A stretch of 7,266 bases of DNA from Magnetococcales bacterium (lineage in GTDB: Bacteria > Pseudomonadota > Magnetococcia > Magnetococcales > Magnetaquicoccaceae): contig JADGCE010000133.1 of the NCBI GenBank assembly GCA_015229095.1, forward strand, positions 1-7,266, read 5' to 3'. This document shows positions 6,271 to 7,266 of the stretch, piece by piece (the first letter of the stretch is position 1; each line of letters opens with the position of its first letter). Below the pieces are notes generated by a model. The model did no database searches and was not told the origin of the DNA. It worked only from the letters and a program-made list of their open reading frames with translations. The position numbers and the translations under genes are program-made.

Positions 6271-6658
6271 ATGCAGGAGGCAGGAGAAGAGCAGACGCAG
6301 AGAGTGGCCGCAGGCGGGGTACGCTGGGAGCCTTTGGCGGAACGGCTGTGGAACGATTATCTGCAGGCACACCAGGAGGCTGTGGCAGAGATTCTCTCCC
6401 AGGTCGGTGACCCCCTGCAACGGGTGGAGGCACTCTCCAAACTCTCCCTGGCACTGGACCGTACCTTTCGCGCCCTCGACCGGGGGGGGGGTAACAGCCC
6501 CCTCCCCCTTGTGGGTCGCCCGTCTGGTTTTGGAGCGGCAGGCGGAGTTTATCCAACACCATTTTCCCGGCCATCTGCCGGCCTTTTTGGATATTCTGGA
6601 ACCCTTTGGTCGCGCCTTGCTGAACGATGCCTCATGGCACAACCCAGGCACGCTCTGA
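6271..6658 (+). pseudogene. Frameshifted DUF1804-like protein of Mu-type phages, broken at a G10 tract
   Basis: The ATG at 6271 has AAGGAG 6 nt upstream and lies 23 nt after mor. A GTG at 6244 overlapping the mor stop is in the same frame but lacks a Shine-Dalgarno. The frame runs through LWNDYLQAHQEAVAEILSQV and LSKLSLALDRTFRALDR (to residue 71), then meets ten G (6482-6491). Past the tract, the sensible protein continues in the +1 frame: PLWVARLVLERQAEFI and HHFPGHLPAFLDILEPFGRAL, to the TGA at 6656. With nine G the gene would encode 128 residues. Both halves recall the middle and C-terminal parts of DUF1804 proteins (pattern FPxHxPAFLxxLEPFG), known to me from Mu-like prophages; the N-terminal HTH of that family is absent. 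As written, the upstream frame has no stop before 7236 and runs into hemerythrin. Causes could be a sequencing error, mutation, phase variation or slippage. Confidence 0.7.
6482..6491 (+). repeat. G10 homopolymer followed by TAA
   Basis: Ten G between C6481 and T6492 lie at the junction of the two halves of the DUF1804-like gene. The bases directly after the run are TAA. Nine G gives the full 128-residue frame, ten gives a 321-codon open frame into hemerythrin, and eleven puts TAA in frame straight after the tract. Runs of this length are prone to slippage in cells and to miscalls in sequencing. Confidence 0.9.
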
Positions 6659-6663
6659 AAAAA

Positions 6664-6693
6664 ATGGCATCCTCCGGGAAACCCTGTTACAAT
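6664..6693 (+). promoter_or_regulatory. Candidate promoter of the hemerythrin gene
   Basis: An extended -10, TG-T-TACAAT (6685-6693), is preceded at 18 nt by ATGGCA (6664-6669), which matches four of six bases of the -35 consensus. The start would be near 6700, about 57 nt before the hemerythrin ATG. The weak -35 with a good extended -10 would suit an activator-dependent promoter. Confidence 0.45.
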
Positions 6694-6700
6694 CCGCGCG

Positions 6701-6724
6701 CCGCGCCGGTGCGCGGGCGGTTTT
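6701..6724 (+). terminator. GC hairpin with short T run between the DUF1804-like gene and hemerythrin
   Basis: CCGCGC and GCGCGG (6-bp stem, loop CGGT, 6701-6716) are followed by GCGG and four T. It could end transcripts from the phage-derived cluster. It would also sit at the very 5' end of RNA from the candidate hemerythrin promoter, so a leader structure is the alternative. The short T run makes it a weak terminator at best. Confidence 0.3.
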
Positions 6725-6756
6725 CAACGGAAAGAACATGTTTGGGGAGCACATCC

Positions 6757-7236
6757 ATGCCACTCTCTACGCACAAAAAGGCAGAGATCACCCTGTATGG
6801 TCCTGAGCCAACAAAGCAGCCGGTTTTTTTGTGGAGCGATGCCCTGCGCACCGGACACGACGCCATCGATCGGCAACACCAAGCCATGTACACGACCTTT
6901 CAGGGGGTCAGCAGCCTGCTGGAAATGCCGGAGATCCCTGTCAGTTACTGGCTGTCCATGGCATTGCGGGCTACAGAAGAGTATGTGCTTACCCATTTTG
7001 CGGATGAAGAGCAGCTGATGGCGGAGAGCCACTATCCCGCATGGCAGCAACACAAACAACTGCACAGGCAGATTGTGGAAGATTTACAGCACCACCACGC
7101 CACCATCAAGCGACTCACGACCCACGAGGAAAAACATGCGGAAGCCCAAAGCCTGCTCCATTTTTTGAGCGCCTGGCTGAATCAGCATATTCTGGAGGAA
7201 GATGTCAAACTGGTGGCCTTTCTCAAGGGGCAATAG
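6757..7236 (+). CDS. Bacteriohemerythrin (single-domain O2-binding di-iron protein)
   Basis: The 159-residue protein is a four-helix-bundle hemerythrin that binds O2 at a non-haem di-iron centre. All seven ligands of the family are in place: H41 in IDRQH, H80 and E84 in HFADEE, H99 and H103 in HKQLH, and H144 and D149 in HILEED. The conserved aromatic start of the domain is at VFLWSDALRTGHDAID (23-38). Before it lies a polar extension of about 22 residues with no signal peptide or membrane segment, so a soluble cytoplasmic protein is expected. The ATG at 6757 has GGGGAG 7 nt upstream. The frame is open upstream into the broken DUF1804-like gene, but the strong Shine-Dalgarno and complete domain argue for independent translation. 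Such proteins serve in O2 storage, delivery or sensing in microaerophilic and motile bacteria. There is no sensor or output domain here. Confidence 0.95.
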   Translation: MPLSTHKKAEITLYGPEPTKQPVFLWSDALRTGHDAIDRQHQAMYTTFQGVSSLLEMPEIPVSYWLSMALRATEEYVLTHFADEEQLMAESHYPAWQQHKQLHRQIVEDLQHHHATIKRLTTHEEKHAEAQSLLHFLSAWLNQHILEEDVKLVAFLKGQ

Positions 7237-7256
7237 CCCGTACCCGTGCAGCTGCT

Positions 7257-7266
7257 AGGGGTCCAG
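7257..7266. repeat. Start of an inverted copy of the left-end repeat, cut by the window edge
   Basis: AGGGGTCCAG is the exact reverse complement of 47-56, the outer part of the double palindrome beyond purH. It begins 20 nt past the hemerythrin stop and is cut by the window end. Ten bases alone are weak evidence, but the position (just 3' of a gene, in the same orientation relative to that gene as at purH) fits a repeat that collects at gene ends. Confidence 0.45.

Noticed and set aside
4200..6760. Mu-type ends or target-site duplication around the repressor-Mor module
   Set aside because: Reading both boundaries gave no convincing terminal inverted repeat or flanking short duplication. Weak resemblances near 4220-4240 and 6730-6745 are no better than chance.
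6271..7236. A genuine DUF1804-hemerythrin fusion protein of 321 residues
   Set aside because: The middle of the frame (about residues 72-162) reads as nonsense while the other frame carries the family-like sequence. Hemerythrin also has its own strong Shine-Dalgarno and start. Kept only as a possible outcome of the G10 tract.

Overview
The window is a 7.3-kb, GC-rich piece of a proteobacterial chromosome. The RNA methyltransferase is of the kind common in Alphaproteobacteria (SAM motif CAGGGGK, where the usual RsmB form is CAAPGGK). A single-domain bacteriohemerythrin and palindromic GC-rich repeats at both window ends would also fit Magnetococcia-like or related bacteria. The taxon is an inference of low confidence; no rRNA or other strong marker is present.

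Left part (1-4243), minus strand: a housekeeping operon read right to left as perM (AI-2E/PerM-family membrane protein), an rsmB-type RNA m5C methyltransferase and purH (last two steps of IMP synthesis). A good sigma70-like promoter (TTGACA, 17 nt, extended -10) lies just upstream of perM. perM and the methyltransferase overlap as TAATG, and the methyltransferase is 24 nt from purH. A double palindrome (8-50) follows purH.

Middle part (4272-6658): a compact, phage-derived regulatory island. A CI/LexA-like repressor with an S24 peptidase domain (minus strand) diverges from a plus-strand cluster: a small protein of unknown function, a Mor-family (phage Mu middle-operon) activator, and a protein resembling the C-terminal part of DUF1804 proteins of Mu-like phages. 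The divergent control region and the first codons on each side carry six copies of RGTTCGT, almost certainly the repressor operators. No transposase, packaging, tail or lysis gene is present, so this is either a prophage remnant or a domesticated switch. The DUF1804-like gene is broken by a run of ten G. Nine G would restore it, ten (as seen) run on in frame into the hemerythrin gene, and eleven would place TAA directly after the tract.

Right part (6664-7236), plus strand: a hemerythrin with all seven di-iron ligands, its own Shine-Dalgarno and a candidate promoter. The last ten bases match, in inverted orientation, part of the repeat at the left end.
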